A program made the translations under genes and the position numbers. A stretch of DNA of 64,000 bases from Symbiodinium natans (Eukaryota; Sar; Dinophyceae; Suessiales; Symbiodiniaceae): the NCBI GenBank assembly GCA_905221605.1, contig CAJNDS010002088.1, positions 62,001 to 126,000 of the forward strand, given 5' to 3'. Below the pieces are notes generated by a model. It did not search any database, was not told where the DNA came from, and saw nothing but the letters and a program-made list of their open reading frames with translations. Positions 13,001 to 24,184 of the stretch are shown here, piece after piece; the stretch's first letter is position 1; each line of letters starts with the position of its first letter.

Positions 13001-14662
13001 CTAAACCCTTAAAACCCCAAGCCCTGAAATCCGACGCTGGGCACTTGGAACCTCCGGCTTTCCCTGGGGACGGAAACGAACCCTTAGGGGGTTTTCACGG
13101 CTCAAGGGTTTAGGGTTTAGGGTTTAGGGTTTAGGGTTTAGGGTGGCTCAAGTGTTAGGGCTTTAAGCGCTTTTGGGGCTCAAGGGGATTAGGGATTAGG
13201 CGGTTTAGGGTTTAGGGAAGGGCTTCCATGGTGCAAGTTTTGGGTTTGACAGGTTTAGGGGCTTCAGGCTTCAAGGCCTTAAGGGTGCATGTGTCGTAGG
13301 GTTTGGAGGGGTTTAGGGGTTTAGGGTTTAGTTTCAAGGTGTAGGGGGTTTACGCTTTATGCTTCGCTTGTGGTCCGTAGTCTCAAAGAGGGATTGCAGA
13401 TAGGAGATAGGATTAGAGGTACCCTTGAGGATATAGGCCCTCTCAATGAGGTCCCTGTTTAAGAGAGGCAGCAGAAGGTAAAGAAGGGTTCCCTCTGAAG
13501 GGTCCCCCTTATCCTACCTAGGAGCAGAAGCCTAGTGTGCTACTGCATTCCATGTTCAGCTTAGGGTTTATCGGGTATACTTGGACGTTCATGGTACTTG
13601 TAACCCAGTTATAACTGCACTTATAACCCACTTATAAGCCCTTTGGGTTATAAGTACAGTCATAATTCGGTGAATAAGTATCCTGGAGTTTAGGGTTTAG
13701 GGTTTAGGGTTCAGGGTTCAGGGTTCAGGGTTTAGGGTTTAGGGTGTTCAGTTTCGTTCCCCAGTCAGGTTATGGGCACATGCTGGCTAACTACCAGCAG
13801 GCCCTGGTCCAGCTTTGTGAACCGAAACGATTCGGAAGGTGGATGCCAAGCATTCCGAGGTTTAGGGTTTAGGGTTAAGCTTTAGGGTTCTATGATATCC
13901 CCCGTGAGAAGAGCGCGGAGCTAGTCGCGCTCAGACGGCATCCTCCTAGCTGGGCACCACCTACCTTCTGCTGCGTGGAACCAAACCGGAACACTGAACC
14001 GTAAACCCTGAACCCTTTACCCTAAGCCCTAAACACTAAACCCTAAACCCTAAACACTAAACCCTAAACCCTAAACCTCTAAACACTAAACCCTCAATCC
14101 GAGTCATGGGGCCCTAAGCCCGTAAACCAGAGCTTCCACATCTGCGGTCCCTTGCGGCACAGTCTTAAGATCTGTCGCCGGGGCCGGGAGAACTCAGTTT
14201 AGGGGATAGGGGATGATTGGGTTTAGGGTTTAGGGTTTAGGGTTTTGGGGTTTTGGGTTTAGGGTTTTGGGGTTTTGGGGTTTGGGATTTGGGGCTTAGT
14301 GTTAAGGGATGAGAGGGTTTACTGTAGGGTTTAGGGTTTAGGGCTTGGCATCTCAAAAATACTGAGAATGTAAATACATAAAAATGGCAATAAAGACAGT
14401 TGCTACTAGTACAGGTACCAAATCCGAACCCCTAAACCCTAAACCCTAAACCCTACCCTAAACCCTAAACCCTAAACCCTAAACCCAGACCTCAAACACG
14501 AATCCTATTTCCCCTTTCCAGATCCTCCCAGGGCTCTGGGAAGCTCGGTTCCCCCTTATAAGATCTGCGCATGCATTAGCGGAGAGGAAACTGCCAGCAG
14601 TGGGCGGGCCGCGTGTGCGGCGCAAACGCCGCAAAACCCTGAAACACGGCCAACAAACTTGA
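7042..14662 (+). CDS. Candidate multi-exon gene, function unknown
   Basis: Islands that join in compatible phase: 7042-7099, 7227-7303, 7523-7626, 7781-7853, 8506-8607, 8929-8988, 9629-9736, 10311-10399, 11659-11727, 12389-12443, 12582-12651, 13022-13107, 13765-13859, 14131-14161 and terminal 14522-14662 (TGA). Best-supported members have strong signals: 7781 follows CCCTCCCTGCAG; 8506-8607 ends at GTAAGT; 11659 follows CACCCCTTTCTACAG; 13765-13859 reads SGYGHMLANYQQALV and its donor is GTTTAGGG; 14522 follows TATTTCCCCTTTCCAG and ends in a basic tail (VRRKRRKTLKHG). Introns carry telomeric tracts and two hairpin elements. A rival last exon is 14774-14836 (AKETGSNDSFEDN, TAA) after GTTGTTCAG. 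No domain was recognised; two short Cys-containing stretches occur. Several islands are open in all three frames, so individual exons may be wrong. Confidence 0.38.
7101..7206 (-). repeat. (CCCTAAA)n array
   Basis: About 15 pure units between two candidate exons (7042-7099 and 7227-7303). Confidence 0.96.
7357..7498 (+). repeat. (TTTGGGG)n variant array
   Basis: Two blocks of TTTGGGG units separated and flanked by TTTAGGG; a homogenised one-base variant, like the ciliate-type TTGGGG but seven bases long. Confidence 0.95.
7891..8041. mobile_element. Hairpin element family A, degenerate copy
   Basis: Palindromic element with ends resembling TACTTGGAGGTTCATGGTAC and its complement, and an interior of ATAACCCACTTATAAGCCCC type. 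The family recurs at least twelve times in this window. This copy has diverged ends. Confidence 0.7.
9056..9127. repeat. Short foldback
   Basis: GGTAGTTGCATGGTCC and its exact complement GGACCATGCAACTACC lie about 40 bp apart between telomeric tracts. Confidence 0.8.
12010..12068 (+). repeat. (TTTAGGGG)n variant array
   Basis: Seven units of 8 bp with an extra G. The complementary CCCCTAAA form occurs at 3790-3930, 27555-27640 and 44515-44580. Confidence 0.9.
13578..13688. mobile_element. Hairpin element family A
   Basis: Starts TACTTGGACGTTCATGGTAC, carries CACTTATAACCCACTTATAA and the inverted TATAAGTACAGTCATAATT. The right end is worn. It lies in an intron of the candidate plus-strand gene. 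Confidence 0.75.
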
Positions 14663-15625
14663 GAGTTCAAGCCCCTAAACCCTAAACCCTAAACCCTAAA
14701 CCCTAAATACTACTAAATCTTTTCCTGGACTCCTGCCAATGCTAGCTCCTGTTTGGAGCACCCCGTTGTTCAGATTCTGCCAGCCAAAGAAACCGGTAGT
14801 AACGACAGCTTCGAAGATAACAGGACGGGCCGTTAAGCCTAGGGTTTAGGGTTTAGGTTTTCGGGTTTAGGGTTATGACCCCTGTCAACTCTACAAAGGC
14901 CCTTTTCAAGAGCTTCTCGGGAATGGAAACACGAAAACAACCATAGAAGGGTCTGCTGAGAGGATGCTAGTTGTAGATAACCCTAAACCCTAAACCCTAA
15001 ACCCTAAACCCTAAACCCTAAACCCTAAACCCTAAAACAACCATAGAAGGGATGTAGATATCCCGGAAAAGCCTGGACTGGAGTTGGGTCTTAAGCATGT
15101 TGGGCTTGTAAGATCCTAAGTGTAAACCCTAAACCCTAAACCCTAAACCCAGAACCCCTCAACCCGTCAACCCTAGACCTTAAGCCCTAAATCCAACACT
15201 CTAAACAATCCTAAACCCTAAACAACCCTAAAACCTAAACCCTAAACCCTAACTACCCTAAACCCTAAACAACCCTAAAACCTATAGCCTAAACCCTAAA
15301 CCCACTAAACCACCCGATTGCTGGCTTCTGGGTCGTCCAGGCCCAGCCTGAAGGACGACGCCCGCAAGGCCTAAAGTTGTTCGCATGCCCCAGAGGTTGC
15401 TGGAAGGCTTCGGATTCAACTGGGTTTAGGGTTTAGGGTTTAGGGTTTAGGGTTTAGGGTTTAGGGTTTAGGGTTTAGGGGTTGAGTGCTACAAGGAGGG
15501 GCCTCCTAGTTGAAGGTAGCCTATTCCTCGGGCAGGCTGATTAGAGGCCAACCCTGAACCCTAAACCCTGAATTTAATCCGGGTTCCGGGTTTTGGCGGT
15601 TTAGGGTTTAGGGTTTAGGGTTTAG

Positions 15626-15685
15626 GGTAATTGGGGTAATTAGGGTAATTAGGGTAATTAAGATAATTAGGGTAATTAGGGTTTG
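15626..15685 (+). repeat. (TAATTAGGG)n variant array
   Basis: Six units of 9 bp, one AAGATAATT, following normal TTTAGGG. Confidence 0.87.
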
Positions 15686-15999
15686 GGGTATATCGGGTCT
15701 AGGGTTTAGGGCTTACGGGAGGGGGGTTCATGGACGGTGGAACCCTTTAGGGAGAAGTAGGGGGAGTATTAGGGAAGCTTAGGTTACATACCCCCCCCCC
15801 CCCCCTTGAACCCCCCCTCCCTTAAGGACCCTACAATCCTACATGCGCTCAAGGTTTTATACCCCTTATACAACAATCTAACACCCAAAGGCTCTTACTT
15901 CAGAACCCTTTGAAGAAGATAAGGGACCATATGAAGGAACCATGTCCTGAACCCTAAACCCTAAACCCTAAACCCTAAACCCTAACAACCCTTAGAGTC

Positions 16000-16003
<4 letters not shown>

Positions 16004-16037
<34 letters not shown>
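16004..16037 (+). repeat. G34 homopolymer
   Basis: Thirty-four consecutive G after CCGGA. Confidence 0.95.
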
Positions 16038-16038
<1 letters not shown>

Positions 16039-16225
16039 AGGTATCTAGGGAAGCTTTGGGAAGCTTAGGGAGCCTTAGGGAGTGTAAGGGAACCTTGGGC
16101 GACATATCGCCCTAAACTAAACCCTAAACCCTAAACCCTAAACCCGCCTCAAGGCCAAAGACTCCTAAGCGAGCCCCCCTGATTGCGACCTCTGGGAGCA
16201 TTTTGCTGGCCTTCCTTTGTGCGGG

Positions 16226-16376
16226 CACTTGGAGGTTCATGGTACCTATGAACCAATTATAGCTGCACTTTTAACCCTAAACCCTAAACCCTAAACATAA
16301 GCCGCTTAAGTGCCCTAAGATGGTCATAAAAAAACAGCCAGTAATAGGTTAAATAAGTACCATGAACCCTCCAAGC
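16226..16376. mobile_element. Hairpin element family A with a telomeric tract inside
   Basis: Both arms are present (ACTTGGAGGTTCATGGTACC and ATAAGTACCATGAACCCTCC). Where other copies read TTATAACCCACTTATAAGCC, this one has about 34 bp of CCCTAAA repeats (16264-16297), so the telomeric tract arrived after the element. Confidence 0.8.
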
Positions 16377-16667
16377 AGGTGCTGTAATAGTGTACTTTCG
16401 CTTCCAGGGGCTGCCGCGCCTCTTGGGACAGAAGCTTTGGGGTCCAGAATCTTAAGGGATTTTTAGGGATGCTTAAGGGTTTAAAAGTCTGAAAGTTTGA
16501 GGATTTGGGCTTTAGGGGGGCCTCTGGCGAAAGGGGCTTGGGGTCTAGAATTTGGAGTTTTTAGGGCTCTTAAGGGTGTAAAAAGTTTAAGGGTTTAGGG
16601 ATTTGGGCTTAGGGGAGCTTGGGAAAGAAACTTTGGGGTCTAGCATTGGGGGTTTTTAGGGCTCTTA

Positions 16668-16785
16668 ACTTGGCTGCACTCGGGAGGATAGATATAAATT
16701 AAACTTTCAGCTGCCTTACTAAGAAACCCAATAAACCCAAAAAAAGGTAAGGATCTAAAGTTACGGTAAAGTACCACAAAGCTCT
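16668..16785. repeat. Dispersed repeat family D
   Basis: Shares GGCTGCAC, TAAATTAAACTTTCAGCTGC, AAGGATCTAAAGTTACGGTA and ACCACAAAG with copies at 42638-42757 and, more diverged, 28884-29056. No inverted ends seen; could be a SINE-like or tail-deleted element. Confidence 0.72.
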
Positions 16786-17317
16786 TTTTTATATGTATAT
16801 ATATACACACACACACACCTTTTTTCCCTAAGTGACCCCCCAAATAACCCCTGGATAACCCCTAAGGTCCCTTACAAGGGTGCCTCCTTTCAAAAGTTTA
16901 ATGGTTTAAGGATTTGGGCTTTAGGGATCCTCCGGAAAAAAGAGATTTTGGGTCTAGAGTTTTGGGTTTTAGGGCTCCTAAAGGTGCAACAAGAGAAGGG
17001 TTTAGGGTTTAGGGTTTAGGGTTTAGGGTTTAGGGTTTAGGGTTTAGGGTTTAGGGTTTAGGGTTTAGGGTTCTATGGGCCTTTAAGGACTCAACCCTAA
17101 ACCCTGAACCCTCCACCTTCAATCATTCCCAAGCCCAGGGTTTTTCAGAGAGTTCAATGCTTGGGGGTTGACGATACTAGGGGTACCGTATTGGGGTCCT
17201 TTTTTAACATGAGGGTCCCCTAGTTTCGCAAACCTCCTAAACCCTAAACTCAAAACCCTAAACCCTAAACCCTAAACCCTAAACCATCTAGTATCGGGCT
17301 TCGCAAAGTCTGCGCAG

Positions 17318-17411
17318 GGCCCTTCCCCAAGCACTGCGAGCTTCGTATTGGGCTCAGGCATCTCTGGCTATTCCCCCGCCCCACCCCCCGCTCCTGAATC
17401 CCACACCCTGA
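17318..17411 (+). CDS. Candidate exon, unknown protein
   Basis: GC-rich island after AAGTCTGCGCAG reading a Pro/Ser-rich stretch (ASFVLGSGISGYSP) to a possible donor CTGA|GTAGGC. It lies between a CCCTAAA tract and a degenerate CCCTAAA block. Composition is low-complexity and could be non-coding. Nearby islands at 18704-18766 (after AGATCATCCAG, reading AARVPDGWQGCSRL, donor GTTTAGGG) and 19079-19148 (VSSVGSGATGAKS, donor GTTTAGGG) look similar and may belong to the same plus-strand gene; phases were not fully reconciled. Confidence 0.22.
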
Positions 17412-17884
17412 GTAGGCTGAGTAGGAACCCTAAACTCTAAACCCTAACCCCTAAACCCTAAAACCTAAACCCTAAACCCTAAACCCTAAGCCCTAAACCC
17501 TAGCCACCCAGCTTCTCCCAGTCTGAGTCTTAGAACCTTGACCCATAGGGCTTGAGAGCCTCGACGAGGAGGGAGGGGAGAACTTGAAGCCACTTGTCAT
17601 GAGATGCCCCTGTACGAAAAGGATGGAGCTTCTAGGCAACGGCCAACGAGAGGCGAGCAGGGTTCAGCGTCTAGGGAATCTGCATTCTATGCATCCTCTT
17701 AGGAATGCACCCCGCGTTTTCGGGGGAGGGGGGGGCGAACATGATTGCGGTATTTCGCAGTCATTAGCCCCCCCGCCAACCTCTCGCAGCCACTTGATAG
17801 GGAGTAGTGGTCTTTAGGGTAAGACCACCCCCTGGAGACTAGCCGAACTAGACGGCGGTTCCTGTGCTACTACGGAGCCTAAAT

Positions 17885-17990
17885 CCCTAAGGGTCCATGT
17901 ACCTATGTAGTATATACTTGGGCCTTAAAGGGGTTCTTTTTTAGCAGCTTTAGGGGCCAAGTGTGTACTATATAGGGACATTAGGGAAGT
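17885..17990. mobile_element. Inverted-repeat element family C
   Basis: Foldback with GTACCTATGTAGTATATACT on the left and a complementary right arm around a centre GCAGCTTTAGGGGCC. The second copy is at 56872-56975. Confidence 0.75.
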
Positions 17991-20900
17991 ATTGCAGTGA
18001 GGAGAGCGTAACAAGGGACAATATAGGTCCACCGTTGAAAAGCTACATGGACGACAACACCTTATTTGGAGATTCGTGGGTACTTGTTGCTGGGGTTACA
18101 AGTAGGGCATGATCGGCTATAACCCTGCTATTGTCGTTGGGGTGCAGTGGTGTGGGTTTAGGGTTTAGGGTTTAGGGTTTAGGGTTTAGGGTTTAGGGTT
18201 TAGAGTTTAGGGTTTAGGGGGGGGTACTTATAGCGCGTTGCATCCACCCATGAACCTTTATGAGCGGTTCCTCTAGTCCCCAAGGACCACAAGAAAGGCC
18301 GAACGAGTCTGGGCATCATCTCTGCTGCAGGTGGTCCTGCAAACCTTAGTGGGTTTTCTGAGTTAGCCCTAAACCCTAAACCCTAAATCCTAAACCCTAA
18401 ATCCTAAACCCTAAACCCTAAATCCTAAACCCTAACCTATAGCTAGGATTTTATCAGTGGCTGGGTGTGCTCGGGGGTTGTGATTTTCGGTGGCAACTTT
18501 GAATGAAGAACAAGAAATCAGCCCTAAACCCTGAAACCTTACACCTGAACCCCAAAACCTCAACCCCCAAACGTCAACCCTAACCCGAAACGACAGGCCC
18601 TACAAGCCAACCACCAGCTTCTCCGTACTCGAAACCCTGAACCCTAACCCTAAACTCTAAACCCTAAACCCTGAACCCTATCCCTTTTCGGAAGATCATC
18701 CAGGCGGCAAGGGTGCCGGATGGCTGGCAAGGATGCAGCCGCCTCTCAGAGAGTTGTTTGTGTGAAGTTTAGGGTTTAGGGCTTAGGGTTTGGTGTTTAG
18801 GGTTGAGGGTTTAGGGATGTGGAGATCTAGGGATATGCAAGGAGAATCCTCTACTTATAAGTATAGAGTTGTAGAGATCCCTTAGCTCTGAGGAGCTTCG
18901 GTTGTCGGGGGGGGGGGGGGGGCTCCTTCAGTTATAAGGGCCCGAAACTGGGTTACAAGAATTCCAACCTAGGTTAGACGTACCTTAACCTCTAAATCGG
19001 ATAGAACTCGGAACCCTAAAACAATAAACCATAAAACCGTAAAACCCTAAACCCTAAACCCTAAACCCTCCTTGCCAGGGCCAGTGAGCTCTGTCGGGTC
19101 CGGGGCTACGGGGGCCAAAAGTTCTCCCAAAGTGGTTCACCGTGGAGGGTTTAGGGTTTAGGGTTTAGGGGTTAGGGTTTAGGGTTTGGGGTTTAGGGTT
19201 TAGGGTTTAGGGTTTAGGGTTGAAGGCTTAGGCGGGGGTCATTTTCGGGGCCCGGTGCTTTTAGGGTTTAGGGCTTAGGGCTGAAGGTTTAGGGTTTAGG
19301 GCTTAGGGAGCTCGTATCCAGGCTTACCGGAAGCCAGGTCAACTGTGTCAGAAAAAGTACCCTAAATCCTCAACCCTAAGCCCTAAACCCTTAAACTTAA
19401 ACCCTAAACCCAGTAGGTATACCTACAAGCATCACCCAAACAACCACGGATCTCGGGTGCAATGTAGATTTTGTTAGGAGGCGGGGGTTTAAGGTTTACG
19501 GTTCAGGATTGACCCACAACCCAAAACTTCGTCGTAGTCTATTACCCTGAAAGGGAACTAATTACGAGCCTTTGCTAGACCCAAGAGTATGTAACCCAGA
19601 ACCAGAAAATGTACCCTTTTTGCTTGGCTTTAACGAACCCACACCCTAAGAAACGGGAATAAGGGTTCGCTCTGGGACCACTTAATAAACCCTAAACCCT
19701 AAACCCTCAACCCTCAACCCTCAACCCTCAATCCTCAACCCTCAACCCTAAACCCTAAACCCTGAAACCAAGCCCTGAGGAAAGGGAATAAGGGCCTACT
19801 GTGGGTCCTCGTTTAGGTAGCGTGTAGGGTGCGGGAGCGAAGGGAAAAAGTGCGGCCGCGCCTTGACATCCAAGGGAGCCACAAGCGCACCTCGGATTTG
19901 ATTGGCTTTGCAAGGGGGTTTAGGGTTTAGGGTTTAGGGTTTAGGGTATAGGGTTTCAGGTCTTAAGGGCTAAGGGTCCCAAACCCAAAACCCGAAACCC
20001 CAAGCGCCCCAAAAGGCTGTACATCAAGGGTGTAAGGGCTGCCAAGCTTGAGGGCCTTATTGGGATTTAAGCTGGCTTAGAGTTAGAGCGCATGAAAGAG
20101 TCACCCTCATCCCCAAAAATCCGGGTTTAGGGTTTAGGGTTTAGGGTTTAGGGTTTAGGGTTTAGGGCTTAGGGCTTAGGGTTTAGGGTTTAGCAGGGTT
20201 TAGGGTACTAACCCCTGAAACCTGAACACCTTAACCCTAAACCTCTGAACCCCTAAACCCCTACAACCCTAAACCACTAAACCGCGAAACCCCTGAAACC
20301 TTAAACCCCTAAACCCGAAATCCCGTATGAACCCTAGACCCTGAATGCTTCATATAGGTACAAGGCCCTTTTCAGAACATGTTGAAGCGGTTTAGGGTAT
20401 AGGGTTTAGGGTTTAGGTGCGTGTTTTTGTTGGTTTAGGGGCCCTAAACCCGAAACCCTAAACCCTAAACCCTAAACCCTAAACCCTAAACCCTAAACCC
20501 TAAACCCAAACCCCCAATATCATGGACCACCCAGCAAATGCGAAAGCCCACTGCTGCAGAGGAACGCTCGCCAGCCAGACCAACACCTTGCTCAGCCGGC
20601 ACTCTGTTTAGGGGAAAAAAGGTTTAGGTTTAGGGTTTAGGGTTTAGGGTTTAGGGTTTAGGGTTTAGGGTTTAGGGTTTAGGGTTTAGGGTTTAGGGTT
20701 TTAACAACAAGCCCCTAAGCCCTAAATCCTTACCCTCAACCCTAAACCCTAAACCCTAAACCCTGAACCCTAAAACCTGAAACCTGCCGGCAAGTCGATA
20801 TCTACCTGACCTGCAGTTTGTGACTTTGTGCGGTTTTTTCAGATGCTCGAGTATGCCTGCATTCCCCTAAAGCCTAAACCCTAAACCCTAAACCCTAAAC

Positions 20901-21770
20901 CCTAAACCCTAAAGCATTCAGGAACTCTCCATCATGGGGGGGGCCGGACCGCTACAACTGCAAAAGGGTCTTGGATCACAAGGGTTTACAGGGACAATGC
21001 GTACCTTATTTAGGGTTTAGGGGTTTAGGGTTTAGGGGCTTAGGGGTTAGGGGTTTAAGAGTTTAAGGGTTTAGGGAAGGTACTTGGGGGTCTAGGGGTG
21101 CTTGCGTAACTTTGCTAGATGTGCAAACAAAACCCAAACCAAAACACGAAGCGCCAAAAAGGTCAGGGTTTAAGGTTTAGGGCCTAGGGCTCAGGGTTAA
21201 GGTAGGGTTTGGGGTCTGCTTGTTTCTGCAATGACGTATGTTCAACGCTTCACTCAATCGCAGTTCTTATTGGAGACGGCAGCACAATGCTCTGCTCTTC
21301 AGTGAATCCACCACCCCACCCCTGTACAGACATCCGCCCCAGACCCTAAACCCTAAACACCAAACCCTAGGTAAAGATGCCAAGTTAGTTCTACTTAACC
21401 GAGGTTGGGGGACCCTTGGCGCCTGGGGAGGATTAGGGTCTAGGGATTGAGGCTATTTAGGGTTTAGGGTTTAGGGTAGATCTCAACACGGAGAGGAGGT
21501 AGGTAACTTGCATCCACCGACAGGCACCCCTTAGAGGGAACATACACGGAACCGACTTCCCTAGAACAGCCAGTGAGTTCAGCAATGTAGGGCGCTGGGG
21601 CCGAGTCCACGGATCTTAGGGTTAAGGGTTTAGGGTTTAGGGTTTAGGAACCCTAAACCCTAAACCCTAAACCCTAAACCCTAAACCCTAGACCCTTGAC
21701 CCTTGACCCTTGACCCTAAACCCTAAACCCTAAACCCTAAACCCTGTTCTTCGGCGAGCTGCTGACCCAG

Positions 21771-23548
21771 CCGAAGTCGGGGCCATCACCCCGAAGGCGT
21801 CGAAAGTGCAGCCGGTTGCCCTTGAGAGCAATCTCCTTTGCAACAGAGGTTTAGGGTTTAGGGCTACAACCCTAAACCCTAAACACTAAACCCTAAACCC
21901 TAAACCCTAAACCCTGACAGTGGTTTAGGGTTGTTTAGGGTTTGGGGTTTGGGGTTTAGGGTTAAGGGTTTACTTTTTGAAGGTTATTCAGGGTTTAGGA
22001 CACTCTGGGTTCTACAGAGCTCGGACCTTCGCGGCCTAGTGCCACGGATCCCAGAGTAGCCCTCGACCCTAAACTCTCCAAACCCTAAACTCCCCACCCC
22101 TAAACCCTAAACCCTGAACCCTAAACCCTAAACCCTCATTCCTTTCTTGCTTTAAAACTTTAAGGGCTGCTAGACTCTGGTAGCGGGGAGCCCGACCGCT
22201 CAGAGGGAACCAGCGGCCGCCATACTACACTACTTGAAGGTTCATGGTACTTACTAACCAATTATAACTGTGCTTATAACCCTACTTATAGTACCCCTAA
22301 AGGGCCTTATAGGGGTTCATCCCAATTATAAGTAGGGTTATAAGCCCAGTTATAATTGGTTAGTAAGTACCATGAACCTTCAAGTACCTTTCCTTAAGGG
22401 ACTTCCGCCCGTAGTCGACGAGCTGAGGGATCATCCCAAGGTTGCCCAGTAACCTAGGAAATTAAAAGGGCACGGTTTAGGGTTTAGGGTTTAGGGTTTA
22501 GGGTTAAAGGGGTTTAATAAGGGAACCTAAACCCCCCAAAAAGGGGGAATAAGGGTACTACTGAGCATCCTAGATCCAGGAAAAGCACTTCCTGAATCTG
22601 AGGCGAGCGATGTCTAAAGTTGTCCGCCTCCAGCCAGGCTTGACGCCCTGTAGTCCGAGGCGTCGAATGTGGTACCGCCCTATGGCCATGGCCATGGTGA
22701 GAATGGCAGGAGTCTCCCTAAACCCTAAACCTAAACCCCAAACCCTAAACCCCAAACCCTAAACCTAAACCCAACACCTGGATTGCCAAGCATGAGGAGA
22801 GCCGTGCTAAGGAGGAGAGTGTAAAGCAGTGGCAAGATGTGCTCCCCGAGGACGGGGTGCAGGGAGTTTAGGGAGTTTGGGGAGTTTAAGTAGTTTACTT
22901 GAAGAATCATGGTACTTACTAACCAATTATAAATTATAACTGTACTTATAACCCTACGTATAATACCCCTAAAGGGCCTTATGGGGGTTGTCCCAATTAG
23001 AAGTAGGGTTATAAGCCCAGCTATAATTGGTTAGTAAGTACCATGAACCTTCAAGTAGGATATAGGGAGTGTAGGATTTAGGGTCCCAAATCCAGATCCC
23101 CTAGGGCTTTGTCGTACGAAAGCCGTCCCATGAGAGTAACCTAGGAATAAAAGGGTGTCCATTTTTTGAAGGGGCTTATAAGGGAACCTAAACCATAAAC
23201 ATAGGGAATAGGGGCCTACTGTGGGTCCCAGTCTCTAGCGTGTCAGGGTGGCTCTGATGAGACCCTAAACCCTCAACCCTCCTATTTATTGGGTTTAGAG
23301 TCAAATCCCTGAACCCTAGAACCCCGAACCCTCAGTCCTAAACCCTAGAACCCCTAAACCCTAGTGGGAGTAGACTAAAATGCCTGAATCCTAAAACCCT
23401 AAATCTCAAATACCTCAAACCCTAAACCCTAAACTACCCTAAAACCCTAAACTGTCCAAACGTCCTCCAGCCATGCACCGAACTCCAGGCGCACACCAAG
23501 GGCCTGAGGCTCAAAAGCCCCGATATTTTGAAAGACATAAGAGCTAGG
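21771..23548 (+). CDS. Candidate four-exon run of an unidentified gene
   Basis: Four islands join in phase: 21771-21848 (after GCTGCTGACCCAG; reads EVGAITPKASKVQPVAL; donor GTTTAGGG), 22638-22696 (after CCTCCAGCCAG; donor ATG|GTGAGA), 22791-22856 (reads HEESRAKEESVKQWQDV, charged and probably helical; donor GTGCAG) and 23471-23548 (after CGTCCTCCAG; reads PCTELQAHTKGLRLK; donor GTTTAGGG). Between 22696 and 22791 there is only a 94-bp degenerate CCCTAAA stretch. Two family-A hairpins (22231-22386, 22896-23057) and one family-B element (22440-22572) sit in the introns. No family was recognised. Confidence 0.38.
22231..22386. mobile_element. Hairpin element family A, long-arm subtype
   Basis: Nearly perfect hairpin with arms of more than 60 bp, ends ACTTGAAGGTTCATGGTACT and complement, centre CCCCTAAAGGGCCTTATAGG. 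The subtype recurs at 22896-23057 and 44128-44280 with few differences, so it spread recently. Confidence 0.88.
22440..22572. mobile_element. Family B element interrupted by a telomeric tract
   Basis: Starts TTGCCCAGTAACCTAGGAA, ends GGTACTACTGAGCATCCTAG; 30-odd bp of TTTAGGG (22474-22506) sits inside where other copies have none. The copy at 24625-24780 is likewise split by CCCTAAA. Confidence 0.72.
22896..23057. mobile_element. Hairpin element family A, long-arm subtype
   Basis: Second long-arm copy, only 0.5 kb from the first, with a small internal duplication AATTATAAATTATAACTG. Confidence 0.88.
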
Positions 23549-23761
23549 GTTTAGGGTTTAGGGCTTAGGGTTTAGGGTTTAGGGTTTGGGGTTTGGGGTT
23601 CAGGGTTTCAGGAGTGTAGTGCGGCTGTTTGGGGTTCCGGGTTTAGTGTGTGAAGTCCGGGCACACCCTAAGCCCAACATCCTAAACAGCTTAGGCCGAG
23701 GGCCAAACAGACACCCCCCCACCCCCCTCCCACAAAAGATAGAAATACAACACTATCCTAC

Positions 23762-24184
23762 ATGATCCCAAAAACCTCCAAGGAATACATGCTCATGGCC
23801 AAACTCCAAAACATCCAGACCCAAAACATCTTTCTGCACACACACACACACACACTCCCGCCCCCCGGAGAAACCCTGACCTTCCATTTGGTATAAGAAG
23901 CCCCGAAACAAATAGTTATTACCCCTTGCATGGCCCTGATGAGGAAGACACCGCTTGTTGTTTTGGGGCGGGGTTCCTTAAGCAATTCGTAGTAGGCCCT
24001 GAAGACATCGACCAGCATCGGCCAGGGGACCTTGGATTTCAGACCCTAAACCCTACTGTAAACCCTAAACCCTGCACCCTAAACCCTAAACCCTAAACCC
24101 TAAACCCTAAACTGCCCAGGGCACCTTGGATTTCAGACTGTGTCCGGTCCGGACGATGAGGCCACTAGTGCCCTTGCCGCCGAC
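23762..24184 (-). CDS. Unidentified gene with a telomeric-repeat intron
   Basis: Exons on the minus strand: 24184-24125 (reads VGGKGTSGLIVRTGHS, ends in SLKSK), 24030-23881 (VPWPMLVDVFRAYYE through QGVITICFGASYTKWK, the longest unbroken exon of this type here, 50 codons) and 23833-23762 (KDVLGLDVLEFGHEHV). All are phase 0. The first intron (94 bp) is CCCTAAA repeats between two copies of a 23-bp sequence. Each copy contains AAG|GT, so the duplication supplies donor and acceptor and SLKSK|VPWP is read without a break. The second intron (47 bp) ends in a (GT)n tract followed by GCAG. The protein was not recognised; the end is uncertain, with a possible donor GTAGGA at 23761. Confidence 0.5.
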
